Shown here: positions 47,235 through 56,974 of the stretch, piece by piece
Numbering within the stretch: the stretch's first letter is position 1
Layout: the number at the start of each line of letters is the position of its first letter
NCBI RefSeq assembly: GCF_021442025.1
Contig: NZ_CP090446.1
Span: 124,001 to 188,000, forward strand
Length of the DNA stretch: 64,000 nt
Direction of reading: 5' to 3'
Source: Sphingobacterium sp. SRCM116780
GTDB lineage: Bacteria > Bacteroidota > Bacteroidia > Sphingobacteriales > Sphingobacteriaceae
Position numbers and translations under genes: made by a program
The notes under the pieces: generated by a model
What the model saw: only the letters and a program-made list of their open reading frames with translations
Database searches by the model: none
What the model was told of the DNA's origin: nothing

Positions 47235-48197
47235 ATGGCAGATATTATAAGCAAAGCGCCGATCACGGATGCGATTGTTGATCAGGTGATTAAAGCGAAT
47301 GAAATTATGGATGAAAATTCGCAAATCACTCAAGGCGTACAATTGAGAAAGTTAGTGAAAGATCTTCGTGACCGATTAGAGACGGAAATTGAGAAGAGTA
47401 ATGGGACGATTGATAATAAAGTTGATAAAGATGGAGATAAAGTTTTATCAGACGTGAATTGGACAGTCGAGGAAAAAGATAATGTCCAGACCGCAATAGG
47501 GAATTTTGATACTTGGTCTAGTGGTTCCGCATCAACAGAGTATGTTGATGGAAAGATTACTCCATTACAAACAAGTATTGATGGCTTGACAAGTGATATG
47601 AATGGAGTAGTTAAATTGTTGGATGCACCTAGAACACCTATTGTAAATAAAAGCGAAACAGATACATGGACTCCACTGTCAATCTTAAATAACAATGGAA
47701 CATATGAAAGTTTTGATTTTAAAGTTCCTGAACGTTTCTATTCGAATCCTAATGAAAAAGGTTTCTTAAGGTTAAGGTTTGTAGCTACTGTTACTCCAAA
47801 AAGTGCTGGGATAGTAAGTCTTCGGATGAAATACATACCATTTGTAGAATATGAATTTGTTGATCTTGGAGATGGTATAGGATATGAAAAAGACAATAAA
47901 TATTACTTTACTTTATTTTCTAATATGATAGAAGAGAATGATACTACAGCAAGGCAGTTTCATATAGAAGTAATGGCGCTGAGAACGTTAGATGACACAA
48001 ATCTGTCTATATCTACAACAATAAATGGTAAATCTATTATCAGCTCAGGGCATGTCGTTGATGGAGGATGGATTGAAGCAGATTCCATTAGCGGTTTAAA
48101 TTTTAAAAGCTTTGAGTTTATTGCTAATAGAAGCACTAACAATGCAGATATTGTCATCTCTGGACTAACAGCTGAAATGGCACTCTTGAATGACTAA
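47235..48197 (+). CDS. fibre-like protein with shared N-terminal attachment module
   Basis: 320 residues. Residues ~1-55 (ITDAIVDQVIKANEIM ... TQGVQLRKLVKDLRDRLE) match the start of the next protein and look like an anchoring module. Residues ~60-125 (VDKDGDKVLSDVNWTVEEKDNV) resemble repeats seen in phage tail fibres. The C-terminal ~180 residues are a beta-rich, AT-rich-coded head that is unrelated to the neighbour, as expected for a receptor-binding tip. No signal peptide. Confidence 0.7.
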   Translation: MADIISKAPITDAIVDQVIKANEIMDENSQITQGVQLRKLVKDLRDRLETEIEKSNGTIDNKVDKDGDKVLSDVNWTVEEKDNVQTAIGNFDTWSSGSASTEYVDGKITPLQTSIDGLTSDMNGVVKLLDAPRTPIVNKSETDTWTPLSILNNNGTYESFDFKVPERFYSNPNEKGFLRLRFVATVTPKSAGIVSLRMKYIPFVEYEFVDLGDGIGYEKDNKYYFTLFSNMIEENDTTARQFHIEVMALRTLDDTNLSISTTINGKSIISSGHVVDGGWIEADSISGLNFKSFEFIANRSTNNADIVISGLTAEMALLND

Positions 48198-48243
48198 AGA
48201 ATTTTTTTCTATTAATTAGAATATCAATCCTAATAAATATAAC

Positions 48244-50286
48244 ATGGCAAACGAACAAATAACGGATCAATACATCGAGGATGTTATTAAATCCAATCAT
48301 ACATACAACCCCAATTTAAATAAAACGCAGGGGGAAAAACTGCGAGAATTAGTAAAAAACCTACGCGACCATATTGGTGAAGTAGGTGCAGGTAGTGAAC
48401 TCTTTATCAATTCGGAACTGGACAGAGAACCAGATCTAGCTTTTTTCCGCGCCAATTATGGTGCGGATTTTGAAACAGGTTCGCACGTTTATTTCATCAA
48501 GTTGCTGAAGCTGTATATCAAGGTTAAAGATTCCAGCTGGATCTGGTGGGATGTCAACTTATTGACCGACGAAGAGTATACGTTTAGTATTGATGTTGTT
48601 CCTGCAGATGCAGAAGTCATCATCAATGGTGAAGTACGAAACTCGATTATTGCAAGACCGGGTACAGAGATCAACTGGTCTATCTCTCGTCTCAACTATA
48701 AGCCAGCAAGTGGCTATGCCCGAATTGGGGACAGGGATGAGGCGTTGCAAATCCAATTGATCCCGATTCTGAACAATGCAGATATTATCTTTAAGGTAAA
48801 GACGACGGTTGCCAATACAAAAGTACCAACGATTTTACTCCGTACAGATACGGTAGAAGGATTAGCAAAACTTGAATATGGCGATGGTCAGGAAGAACTT
48901 GTGAATATTCCAGTTTATAATGGCGATGACCAATGGATCGATTCAGAAGGTACTATTCATTATATCGATGCTGGAAATACGTTTTACCATACTTATGCAG
49001 AACCTGGTACTTATCAGATCAAGGTTACAACAGGTGATTCTGTGAACTATTTTAGATTGTGTGAAGCCTTGACAAAAAGTTCGGCAGGATATATGGCTCC
49101 ATCGATCAATAATTTTGTAGTCGAAATTGTGAAGGTTAAATCAGCTACCTTGACAAACTTGGATTACAGCTTGGCTGGATTACCAAATGCTACTGTTGTG
49201 AGTGGATTCCAATTGGAAACACCAGAAGTGGAGACAATGGTCGCTACATTCTATGAGTTCGGAAGGAATATTACCACATTAAGATGGAGCTTCCCGGCTA
49301 CGATGCTAAGTCAAATTACTAAACCGACCGAATTGACAGGAACGTTCTTCCGATGTGGATTCCGTAAGATAGAAACAGGCTTCCTGGATAGTTTTGTGAA
49401 TCTGACATCTGTTTGGGAAATCTTTAAGAATTCTTATTTAGGTTTCGACTACTACAAAGGTATCGATGGTGGAGCTTTCCGAAGTTCATCTGTCAATGGA
49501 ACAGACGATTTCGTTCCGGTATCCTTATTTTGGAAAAATAAATATCTGACCGATATCAGCCATGCGTTCAACTTTATTGGTAATGGTAACTTCGGTAACT
49601 TCACAAGTGGGTATAACAGTTTCTTTGTGATCCGTAGAGAGTTGTTCTGGAATGGTAAAGATGTTGGCAATGCCAATGGAACAATTGCTACTGCGCTATA
49701 TACGTTTGGTAAGTGTAACCGTATCTTGTTTGAACCGAATATCTTCAAGCATGTTCCTAACATCAGTATTATAGGTGGGATGTTTACACAAACTAGTTTT
49801 ACATCGCATCCTATCGCATGGGCAACGATGATACCTATTGCCAGATCAGAGTCTACAATTGTTACATCGGTTACGGCAGAAGGTGTTGTGAACACAGGAA
49901 ATGGTAAAGGGTTAACCTTTGACCTGAATGTGATCTTCCCGAATAGCTATCCTTCAGTAACTTGTATGAATGGTGCCTTTACTTGTGCGGCAGATGGTGT
50001 CGATTATGGATTCAACAATCCAATTGATTATGTGCCGAATGGAATAGCCGGTATGAAGTTCTCTCAAGCGTTTAGTGGGGCTGATTTCTTAGCCAAATTC
50101 CCGAATGCGAAGGCAAATAGCGTAAGTGCATCCGCAAAAATGCTATTGGGCCAAACAGCAGGAACTGAAACCGATAAATCCGATGGTCGTAATGGCGCGC
50201 TTTATCGTCTAAATCAGGCTGATGGTCGTTTGACAGACGCAGCGACTTTACCAGCATTGGTATTCAATAATGCCGTGGCTTATTAA
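48244..50286 (+). CDS. fibre/adhesin-like protein with PKD-like and repeat regions
   Basis: 680 residues. The first ~47 residues (ITDQYIEDVIKSNHTY ... TQGEKLRELVKNLRDH) are the attachment module shared with the preceding protein. A PKD-like domain lies at about 210-270 (YGDGQEE ... FYHTYAEPGTYQIKVT). The remainder has BspA/DUF285-like stretches with regularly spaced Phe, Asn and Leu (SFVNLTSVWEIFKNS near 385). Likely binds a surface target. Last gene of the core operon. Confidence 0.7.
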   Translation: MANEQITDQYIEDVIKSNHTYNPNLNKTQGEKLRELVKNLRDHIGEVGAGSELFINSELDREPDLAFFRANYGADFETGSHVYFIKLLKLYIKVKDSSWIWWDVNLLTDEEYTFSIDVVPADAEVIINGEVRNSIIARPGTEINWSISRLNYKPASGYARIGDRDEALQIQLIPILNNADIIFKVKTTVANTKVPTILLRTDTVEGLAKLEYGDGQEELVNIPVYNGDDQWIDSEGTIHYIDAGNTFYHTYAEPGTYQIKVTTGDSVNYFRLCEALTKSSAGYMAPSINNFVVEIVKVKSATLTNLDYSLAGLPNATVVSGFQLETPEVETMVATFYEFGRNITTLRWSFPATMLSQITKPTELTGTFFRCGFRKIETGFLDSFVNLTSVWEIFKNSYLGFDYYKGIDGGAFRSSSVNGTDDFVPVSLFWKNKYLTDISHAFNFIGNGNFGNFTSGYNSFFVIRRELFWNGKDVGNANGTIATALYTFGKCNRILFEPNIFKHVPNISIIGGMFTQTSFTSHPIAWATMIPIARSESTIVTSVTAEGVVNTGNGKGLTFDLNVIFPNSYPSVTCMNGAFTCAADGVDYGFNNPIDYVPNGIAGMKFSQAFSGADFLAKFPNAKANSVSASAKMLLGQTAGTETDKSDGRNGALYRLNQADGRLTDAATLPALVFNNAVAY

Positions 50287-50683
50287 TATAGCCTAGATAA
50301 TGCAATCGATTCGTTAAAGCAGATGGAAACAGCTGTTTTAACGGATTGATTTGAAGTAAAAATCAAAACATGTTTGACAAGACTTGTCGCAATGCAAATG
50401 TATTGTTGATCCGAATGGCATCATAGATCAAGCTCTTGGAGAATAATGATCAGAATAATTTTGACGAGACTTTGACTTAGATATTTCATTTAGACTGGGA
50501 GCTTTCTCAATAAAGATTTTCTGATTTACATAGTCTATTATTTCTATTGAAGCTTCGGGCAACGTTTGCCCGAAGCTTTAATACGTTTATGTACTTCTGA
50601 TTGCCAACCATCTGAATGATCAAGTTATTGAAATAAAAACAGATAAATCTGATTCATACCTACCCATTTATTTCCCGACTTTT
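50287..50683. other. 3' region of the core operon with two hairpins
   Basis: CGTTAAAGCAG and CTGTTTTAACG (about 50312-50343) form an 11-bp stem with one wobble. AAGCTTCGGGCAA and TTGCCCGAAGCTT (50550-50578) form a perfect 13-bp stem with a 3-base loop but without a good T run. Either could end the core transcript. No gene was seen. Confidence 0.6.
50550..50578. terminator. strong hairpin, possible terminator of the core operon
   Basis: Perfect 13-bp stem (50550-50562 with 50566-50578), loop CGT. The following bases are TAATACG, so classical U-run termination is doubtful. Confidence 0.5.
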
Positions 50684-50755
50684 CGGTAGTTCTCAGATAC
50701 CGAGAGAAAACACACAATTTCAGTAAGTTTTACCCTCACTTGCTCACTAAATTTG
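50684..50755 (+). promoter_or_regulatory. regulon box and promoter of toxin cassette 2 (copy D)
   Basis: CGGTAGTTCTCAGATACCG at 50684-50702 and TAAATTTG at 50748-50755, again 64 bases apart. The flanks TTTCCCGA and GAGAGAAAAC are shared with B and C, but the sequence between box and promoter differs, so the conserved spacing is not just recent duplication. Confidence 0.78.
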
Positions 50756-50760
50756 CTTTA

Positions 50761-50980
50761 TCTAAAGGAAATAGATTTACTGTTTCATTATTGGAAGTAC
50801 ATCGTTGATGTATTCCATAGTGAAAATATAAGACCAATAATGGATATCATCGGGTTCGAACTCCGTAAGAAAGTTGGACATGTTAAAAAGAATTAGCTGT
50901 TCGCATTCTTTTCATTTGCCTTATGACGATAACGCAAAGATGACCAAATGGTTAAATAGTTAACATAAAATAAGATAACA
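50761..50980 (+). promoter_or_regulatory. long structured leader of toxin cassette 2
   Basis: About 220 bases. CATTATTGG (50786-50794) and CCAATAATG (50834-50842) are perfect 9-bp arms that enclose a second hairpin (TACATC/GATGTA). The GTTCGAAC-like block (GTTCGAACTCCGT) begins at 50854, 106 bases below the promoter element. Leader length is close to that of the other two. Confidence 0.5.
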
Positions 50981-53089
50981 ATGAGTAACGATAATTCATA
51001 CTTCTTTGTCGCCAAGGGGGAATTGATTTCCCAGCGTAAAGAACAAGCATTTGGAGTTGTTGATGAAAATAGATTTCAGGTAACAGCTTCATTTGATGTC
51101 AGCTCACCCAGTATGGCTTATGCCATTTGTAAAGGTGTAGTCTTTATCTTACCTCAGCAGGGAGCTGAGTCAGATACTGTCAATTTAATTTTAAAACCAT
51201 ATACACAGCCTATAGCTGGTGTAAAGATCAAGTATTTTGTTTATAGAGGTCTACAACGATCTGAATTTTTTACACAAGATTCAACCCCTCTAGTAATCGA
51301 AGGGCCAGATACTTCCGATTTCATACAAACAATACAGAAGAGTTTTACAAGTTTGTACAAACAGGGGGAAACCCCAGAATTTAAAGCCGAATATATTGGA
51401 TACAACGCCGGCTTTCAAATGGACACATTATTGTCCTCTGTATTCTTTAAGACTTCATCTCTTGTTAGTGATGCTGGAATTACAACAGAAAACGATGCCT
51501 ATGAATTGCCCATGATCGATATGGGAAAATCTTTGGGACAGTTTAAATCTGGTGAATGTGGCATTGATGTGGTGCTAGATTATGGGGATTTTGAAAATCC
51601 ACAAGATGAAAGTCTGTTTCGATTAGATATCGCTTATGCAAGTGCCAAGAAGGTAGAAATTAATATCGCGACCATAAGTGATGCTTATCAAAAGAAACTG
51701 AAAAAAGAACAAATCTTTCAATTTTTGGATATCGCCGCATTCTATGGTTATCATGCTAACGGAGGAACTGTTGATACCGTATTGGGTAAGCTTAATGGAG
51801 CAAATATCTACAACAATCTGTTGCAGAACCTTTCAACGAAGAATAACGTTTACCTCTATATCCAAAGCGATCGAGGGCGCTCTTACAATTTCTATAACAA
51901 CTATAATGTGGGGGAAAGTACGGTCTTTAGCTTACTGAAAGGTAGCACAGATACAGCGCTTGTGGAAAGCAACTATGCGGAAAATGGTTGGCCAATCTTA
52001 ATCGATAGTCAAATTCAAAATCATGATGCGAACGAAAACAAATTGGTTTTACAGTTTCCTATCGACTACAATAAGAATGTCGCATTTTATGCGCAAGCCG
52101 GGAACTTGCTTTCTTCGACAAAAGAGGGTTTCATTTCTCTTGAAGATTTATCAATTCCTGTAGCTGTAAACGAGATTTTACCATCATACTGCAAGCCGAT
52201 TACACTCTTGCATACCAATATCGGTAATAATGGAGCTAAGTCTCCCATTGCAACATTTGATTTAGTATTGTACAGAGGTAAAACATACACCTATCAAGTA
52301 GAAGATGATCTAGCTTTTGGAAATGCAACCATCGGCAATGTAAACGATATTTTTGATCAAATCAACGCCGCATCGGTGTTCAAGTCGAGCGAAGAAACAC
52401 ACAATTCCTTATTAGCTATACAGAAGCTAAAATTGATGAGTCCTTATTATGATAAGGAACAAAGAGGAATATGGGCTGTACAGACCGTTATTACACGCGA
52501 TACATCGCGTTATATGGGCGATTTGCATCGGGTGACCTATGTCGCTGAAGCCGTAGATGCCTTATATTCAGCAGTAGGTAGTGAACGTACATTACCGGAT
52601 ACGAGAACGAGCTCTTCGTCATTATTGCCTTCGAACAGCGGAGACTTTTTCCATGCTGATTCAGGAAGCTATTTTGACTTTAGCTATTTCAGTGACAATC
52701 AGCTCAACATCCCTGGTATTTCCCTAGTATCTATTGATGGTAAGGGAGTCAATCGTATCCAGATTGGATTGACAAAAACTGAAAACGATCGTTTGATCGC
52801 CGCTATGGGAATAGCAGCATTGCATAATGTTCAGCTGATCTTATTGGATCTACATGGGGCAGGAAATCAATTTCTGTCAATAGAAAATGTGCAATACAAA
52901 AAATTTAGATTGGCTTTATCTGGAGAAACTGCAGATGGACAACTTAAACTGCAAAGCATCGATGAAGATATCGTGGTCTACACGATCGATCAATACTGCT
53001 ATTTTTCATTTCAGTATGCAAGCAGTATTCAGGATCTGTTCAAGGATGTGCAGTCGAATAATAGTTTTGTAACTTTTAATATGAATTGA
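50981..53089 (+). CDS. conserved ~700-residue protein of toxin cassette 2
   Basis: 702 residues, full-length paralogue of the 697-residue protein of cassette 1. Conserved stretches include MAYAICKGVVFILPQQG, VNLILKPYTQPIAG, FLDIAAFYGYH and YLYIQSDRGRSYNFY. No signal peptide. It precedes the toxin carrier by 2 bases, the same order as in cassette 1, so the two proteins probably work as a pair (adaptor or base for the toxin). Function otherwise unknown. Confidence 0.75.
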   Translation: MSNDNSYFFVAKGELISQRKEQAFGVVDENRFQVTASFDVSSPSMAYAICKGVVFILPQQGAESDTVNLILKPYTQPIAGVKIKYFVYRGLQRSEFFTQDSTPLVIEGPDTSDFIQTIQKSFTSLYKQGETPEFKAEYIGYNAGFQMDTLLSSVFFKTSSLVSDAGITTENDAYELPMIDMGKSLGQFKSGECGIDVVLDYGDFENPQDESLFRLDIAYASAKKVEINIATISDAYQKKLKKEQIFQFLDIAAFYGYHANGGTVDTVLGKLNGANIYNNLLQNLSTKNNVYLYIQSDRGRSYNFYNNYNVGESTVFSLLKGSTDTALVESNYAENGWPILIDSQIQNHDANENKLVLQFPIDYNKNVAFYAQAGNLLSSTKEGFISLEDLSIPVAVNEILPSYCKPITLLHTNIGNNGAKSPIATFDLVLYRGKTYTYQVEDDLAFGNATIGNVNDIFDQINAASVFKSSEETHNSLLAIQKLKLMSPYYDKEQRGIWAVQTVITRDTSRYMGDLHRVTYVAEAVDALYSAVGSERTLPDTRTSSSSLLPSNSGDFFHADSGSYFDFSYFSDNQLNIPGISLVSIDGKGVNRIQIGLTKTENDRLIAAMGIAALHNVQLILLDLHGAGNQFLSIENVQYKKFRLALSGETADGQLKLQSIDEDIVVYTIDQYCYFSFQYASSIQDLFKDVQSNNSFVTFNMN

Positions 53090-53091
53090 CG

Positions 53092-56000
53092 ATGGGATTA
53101 GCAGGAATATTAAACTTAGGATATAAGATCAAGAATATAGATGATCTGAGTGAGGAGAAGTATCATGTTTTTACGGGTGTCATAGTCGCTTTTAAATATA
53201 AAGAAGATTTCTATCGATATTTTGAAGCTCGTGATTTTCGTAAAGGAGATTATCAAAAACAAGTAGTGTTAAACAAAGACAATGGAGACGAGAAAGTACA
53301 CACTGTAACAGCAGGGTTTTATGTTGAAAAAGAATTTTTAAAATATCTTTCGGGTGAACTAGATCACGCTACGTTAATAACTAAGCAGAAATTTGATATT
53401 GATGTTTTATCCGATGCCATTATCAGTAAAGATACAATCAAGCTTGTACGAGCTAATACCGAACCGCCATACAAAAAAGAGTTCGAATCACAGGAAGTTA
53501 CTTGGCTTTATCAAGGTGAATCAGTATATGATGAGAATGATGGTCAATTGGTGATTCCAGAAAGTGCAAAAAAGGAGCCAGTATCATATGAATTGGGAGA
53601 TACAGCAAGATCTTACTATGCCAATAATATTGATGTTGTTACAAGAAGTCTCAATATCAAGAGTAGTGAACGTGGTCAGGCAGTCGGAATACTTGCATCC
53701 ATTGCTTTGGTTATTGATCAGATCGAGCAAAGTATATTTCCAATTTTGAATAAAAACAATGCATTCAATGAATTTATCGTATCACAATCTAATTATTGGA
53801 AAAATGAACTGATACATACAGAAACATCTTTGGAAATGCTTAGTGCATACAAAACCAATTTTGACTCATTCTTTGAAACTGTTTATAAAAATCAACTTTA
53901 CCTAAACAGCAATAGTGAGAAAAATGCGTTGCTACTATTTGGACATATTTTGTCCGAGTCAGCATTACGTATCGTACCATTAAATAAACGGTTAGAAATA
54001 CTTAAAGTAATTGTTGATGAAAGGGTGGAAATCGTGGGAATTACCCTTGATGATGCGGTACAGGGTGAGGTAAGGACTGCTTTTGGCGGCATAAATAGAG
54101 AAGCAATCGTTATCAAGATTGTTCGGACAATTCAAACAGGAGAAGAGAACCTTTTTTTAAACGAACTAGCTAAAGCACAAACCTCTGATAGAGAAACCTT
54201 GTTTGAACTCTTATATAAAGGTATTGAGAATAGCCATTTTTTGGTTGGTGTCAATAATCTAGATGGATTTATGAACGAGATGTATAAAGTTTGGTTGCGT
54301 AGCTCTTATAATCCCAATAATTTACTATCAGATGATGATATTATAGGGAAAGAAGATAACAAACCAATTTCCATCAATTACAAGACAAGTACGGCTTGGT
54401 TGTTTTTCAATGATACTAATTATTCCTTTGAATTTGATAAGAGCCAGATTGTAGTCAAACTAGATGATGATACAGAAACACATAAAGAAGAGGCCTTCCA
54501 TATGTTTCGTTGCATATTATTGATGGGAACAGAAAGTATAAGTGGTGACCAACAAATAATGGAAATCTATATTAATGGTCAACAGGAGATGGCTATTCCG
54601 CTTTTCTATCTCAAGTATATCGATGACAAGAAAGTGACCGATAATATTAAAACAGGTATACAAATTGGAGTAGATATTGCCTTGACTTTAATTCCTTTAG
54701 CTAATTTGACTAAACTTAGGTATATCCTCCAACTAACCAAATTTGGAAGAGCTATTACAGGGCGATTAGCTGTTACCGAAGCGGAAGCTGTTCTTTTACG
54801 GTTAGAACTTTCGCATGGTTTTGCTGCAGCAGTGGAGATTACCGCTGGTTTAGCGTCTATTTATTACAACTATGCCAAACAAGTCGAGGAAGTATGTGAA
54901 GTTACTAACAGCAAATATGATCAAGATAAATGCAAATATTATCAAAAAATGGCCGATTTGTTTATGTATATCGGGCTTGTGGGAGGAGTATTGGATTTTG
55001 TGGCTGCGCGTAAAGTCAAAAATGTTGCAAAACAGATACTGGACTCACCTCTCGCGAATACTTTAGATCCAGATATTTCTAAAATACTTCGTAGGTTTGC
55101 AGCTCCACTTGGAGAAAGCGTAGAGGCTACCAATACTTTTTGGACGTATGTGCGAGATCCTAAGAATAGTAAACTATTTTCTGAGGAATTTAAATTATGG
55201 TGGGAGAAAGCGGAAAATTGGACAGATACATTACGTGCAAAATTTGTTGAAGATTTTGGATATGATGTTGCTCGATTAGAACGGTTCAAAACACCAGAAA
55301 TGATGAATGGTTGGAAAATAATGGCTACTCGAGATATTCCTTTATCCAATAATATAAAATTTTTGGAGAATACAGATGTTGCGAATCGGTTAGTTAGTCT
55401 TTATGATGATATCAATCTGAAGAATGTATATAAAGCATTGATAGAATCTCAAGCTCCACCAGAATCCATTACCGCATTTTTGAAAACTTTTGACGATATT
55501 GGAGCTGCGTATTATACTAAATTTGCAGATGATGTTACTTTGGTGAAATCTTGGTTTCGATATTATGATGAGCCGGTGTTAAGTTCAATCTTTTTACAAT
55601 TAAAGAAAGACGGAACGCTTAAATTTGTGGAGAGATATGGTAAATGCTCTGATGAAGGTTTTAATATGATAAAATCTAATGCAAAAGTACATATTGATCG
55701 CTTATTAGAATATCCAGACGCAACACATCATATAGATTATTTTAACAATAGAAGAGCGGAAATGTTACCGCCTAATTTTAAAGATATGGCTACAAATCAA
55801 TTCTATCGTTTACATGAGACTGATAGTTTTATTGAAATAGAATTAAAATATGGTGGAAAAGCAAAAGGATCATTAATTAATGAAGCAGGAGATATAATAA
55901 TGCAAGGAGGAACTTTAAATAGTCAAAGTTTAGATCCTTTAGGTATTAAATTCGATTTACCTCAAAAACTATTACAACAACAGGATATAAATCGTTTTTA

Positions 56001-56265
56001 TAATAATTGGCTAGGAGAATATATTCCGAATAATAAAAGCACAGGATTTTTAGGTTCAATAGATAAACATTTTAAAAAAATAAATAATCCTGATGTGGGA
56101 AAACCACCGCTTGATAAGGTAGTCATTGATTATAAGTACTTAGATGAAATATCTGCAGCTATAGGACAATCTTCGGATTACTTGAAAATACAAATAGATC
56201 AATTTATATTGACTAATTTTAATCAATATAATAACGATAATTTTTTAATTAAACTAAACTATTAA
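53092..56265 (+). CDS. polymorphic toxin carrier with unrecognised C-terminal domain
   Basis: 1057 residues from the ATG at 53092, which lies just after the stop of the previous gene; an in-frame TTG two codons upstream is less likely. It follows the same plan as the EndoU carrier: a long N-terminal region, the shared YNPNN (about 407) and FYLKYIDD (about 504) motifs, a hydrophobic helical region at about 515-645 with a Cys-containing stretch (VEEVCEVTNSKYDQDKCKYY), then a variable part. The last ~200 residues (from about 860) are coded by very AT-rich DNA and match no toxin family I know. Toxin function is inferred from architecture and from the small gene 4 bases downstream. Confidence 0.72.
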   Translation: MGLAGILNLGYKIKNIDDLSEEKYHVFTGVIVAFKYKEDFYRYFEARDFRKGDYQKQVVLNKDNGDEKVHTVTAGFYVEKEFLKYLSGELDHATLITKQKFDIDVLSDAIISKDTIKLVRANTEPPYKKEFESQEVTWLYQGESVYDENDGQLVIPESAKKEPVSYELGDTARSYYANNIDVVTRSLNIKSSERGQAVGILASIALVIDQIEQSIFPILNKNNAFNEFIVSQSNYWKNELIHTETSLEMLSAYKTNFDSFFETVYKNQLYLNSNSEKNALLLFGHILSESALRIVPLNKRLEILKVIVDERVEIVGITLDDAVQGEVRTAFGGINREAIVIKIVRTIQTGEENLFLNELAKAQTSDRETLFELLYKGIENSHFLVGVNNLDGFMNEMYKVWLRSSYNPNNLLSDDDIIGKEDNKPISINYKTSTAWLFFNDTNYSFEFDKSQIVVKLDDDTETHKEEAFHMFRCILLMGTESISGDQQIMEIYINGQQEMAIPLFYLKYIDDKKVTDNIKTGIQIGVDIALTLIPLANLTKLRYILQLTKFGRAITGRLAVTEAEAVLLRLELSHGFAAAVEITAGLASIYYNYAKQVEEVCEVTNSKYDQDKCKYYQKMADLFMYIGLVGGVLDFVAARKVKNVAKQILDSPLANTLDPDISKILRRFAAPLGESVEATNTFWTYVRDPKNSKLFSEEFKLWWEKAENWTDTLRAKFVEDFGYDVARLERFKTPEMMNGWKIMATRDIPLSNNIKFLENTDVANRLVSLYDDINLKNVYKALIESQAPPESITAFLKTFDDIGAAYYTKFADDVTLVKSWFRYYDEPVLSSIFLQLKKDGTLKFVERYGKCSDEGFNMIKSNAKVHIDRLLEYPDATHHIDYFNNRRAEMLPPNFKDMATNQFYRLHETDSFIEIELKYGGKAKGSLINEAGDIIMQGGTLNSQSLDPLGIKFDLPQKLLQQQDINRFYNNWLGEYIPNNKSTGFLGSIDKHFKKINNPDVGKPPLDKVVIDYKYLDEISAAIGQSSDYLKIQIDQFILTNFNQYNNDNFLIKLNY

Positions 56266-56269
56266 TATT

Positions 56270-56731
56270 ATGTCAGCTACATTTATTGAATATAATTATA
56301 ATAAGGGCTTCTGGGTAGAAGAAGAATTTATGCAATTAGTATACTGTTACATTTGTGATGAATTAAAGAAGATACAGTATAATTTAACTAATAAAGATGA
56401 TTTACTTTATTCTATTAAATTTCATATTGATGGTTACTCCACAGGAAGTATGTCCCTTGGTTGGAACGATTATATTATTACACAATCAGACGAACAATTG
56501 ATGCTTCAAGTTTTACAAAATGTAAAAGCAACATTGCAGGCTAAAGGAACATATATTTCTGTTACAGAACTACAAGCTATTTCTACAGAGGATAAGGACT
56601 TTAAGAGATTATTCAGCAGAAAACCATTTCCTACAGCTGAGTTAATTAAAATAATTGATGCACTTATTAAGATGTTGGAAGGTACTTGGGATTCTACAAA
56701 TTATAGTATGAAAATTGATTATCAGTATTAG
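56270..56731 (+). CDS. putative immunity protein of toxin 2
   Basis: 153 residues, no signal peptide, no family recognised. It begins 4 bases after the toxin gene, is equally AT-rich, and is the last gene before a terminator, exactly like the 123-residue gene of cassette 1, to which it shows no obvious similarity. This is the pattern expected of cognate immunity proteins for different toxin tips. Confidence 0.68.
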   Translation: MSATFIEYNYNKGFWVEEEFMQLVYCYICDELKKIQYNLTNKDDLLYSIKFHIDGYSTGSMSLGWNDYIITQSDEQLMLQVLQNVKATLQAKGTYISVTELQAISTEDKDFKRLFSRKPFPTAELIKIIDALIKMLEGTWDSTNYSMKIDYQY

Positions 56732-56974
56732 TGTGAATAAATCAGTCAATATTGTTAAATTTAGGTTTTAGTAGTTTTAAAGCATTAACTTTTCTGAAAT
56801 TTAAACATATATTATTGAATCTGTTCCCAAACCGCATTGGTTAAAGAATAGATAGCAAATAAATGTTTTAGTAAAACATTGTGGTTGTAAGTTAAACTAC
56901 ATTTTCAATGTATTTTCTGAGATCTAATGTTAAATTAAATAATGTAAAAAACAATTCTGGTATAACTCGTTTAT

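Noticed and set aside
53086..53091. TTG start for the toxin-2 carrier
   Set aside because: An ATG two codons later, 2 bases after the preceding stop, is the simpler start.
28266..56731. Extracellular contractile injection system or type VI secretion locus
   Set aside because: No sheath, tube, spike, baseplate or AAA+ ATPase gene was recognised, and the giant proteins do not look like these parts.
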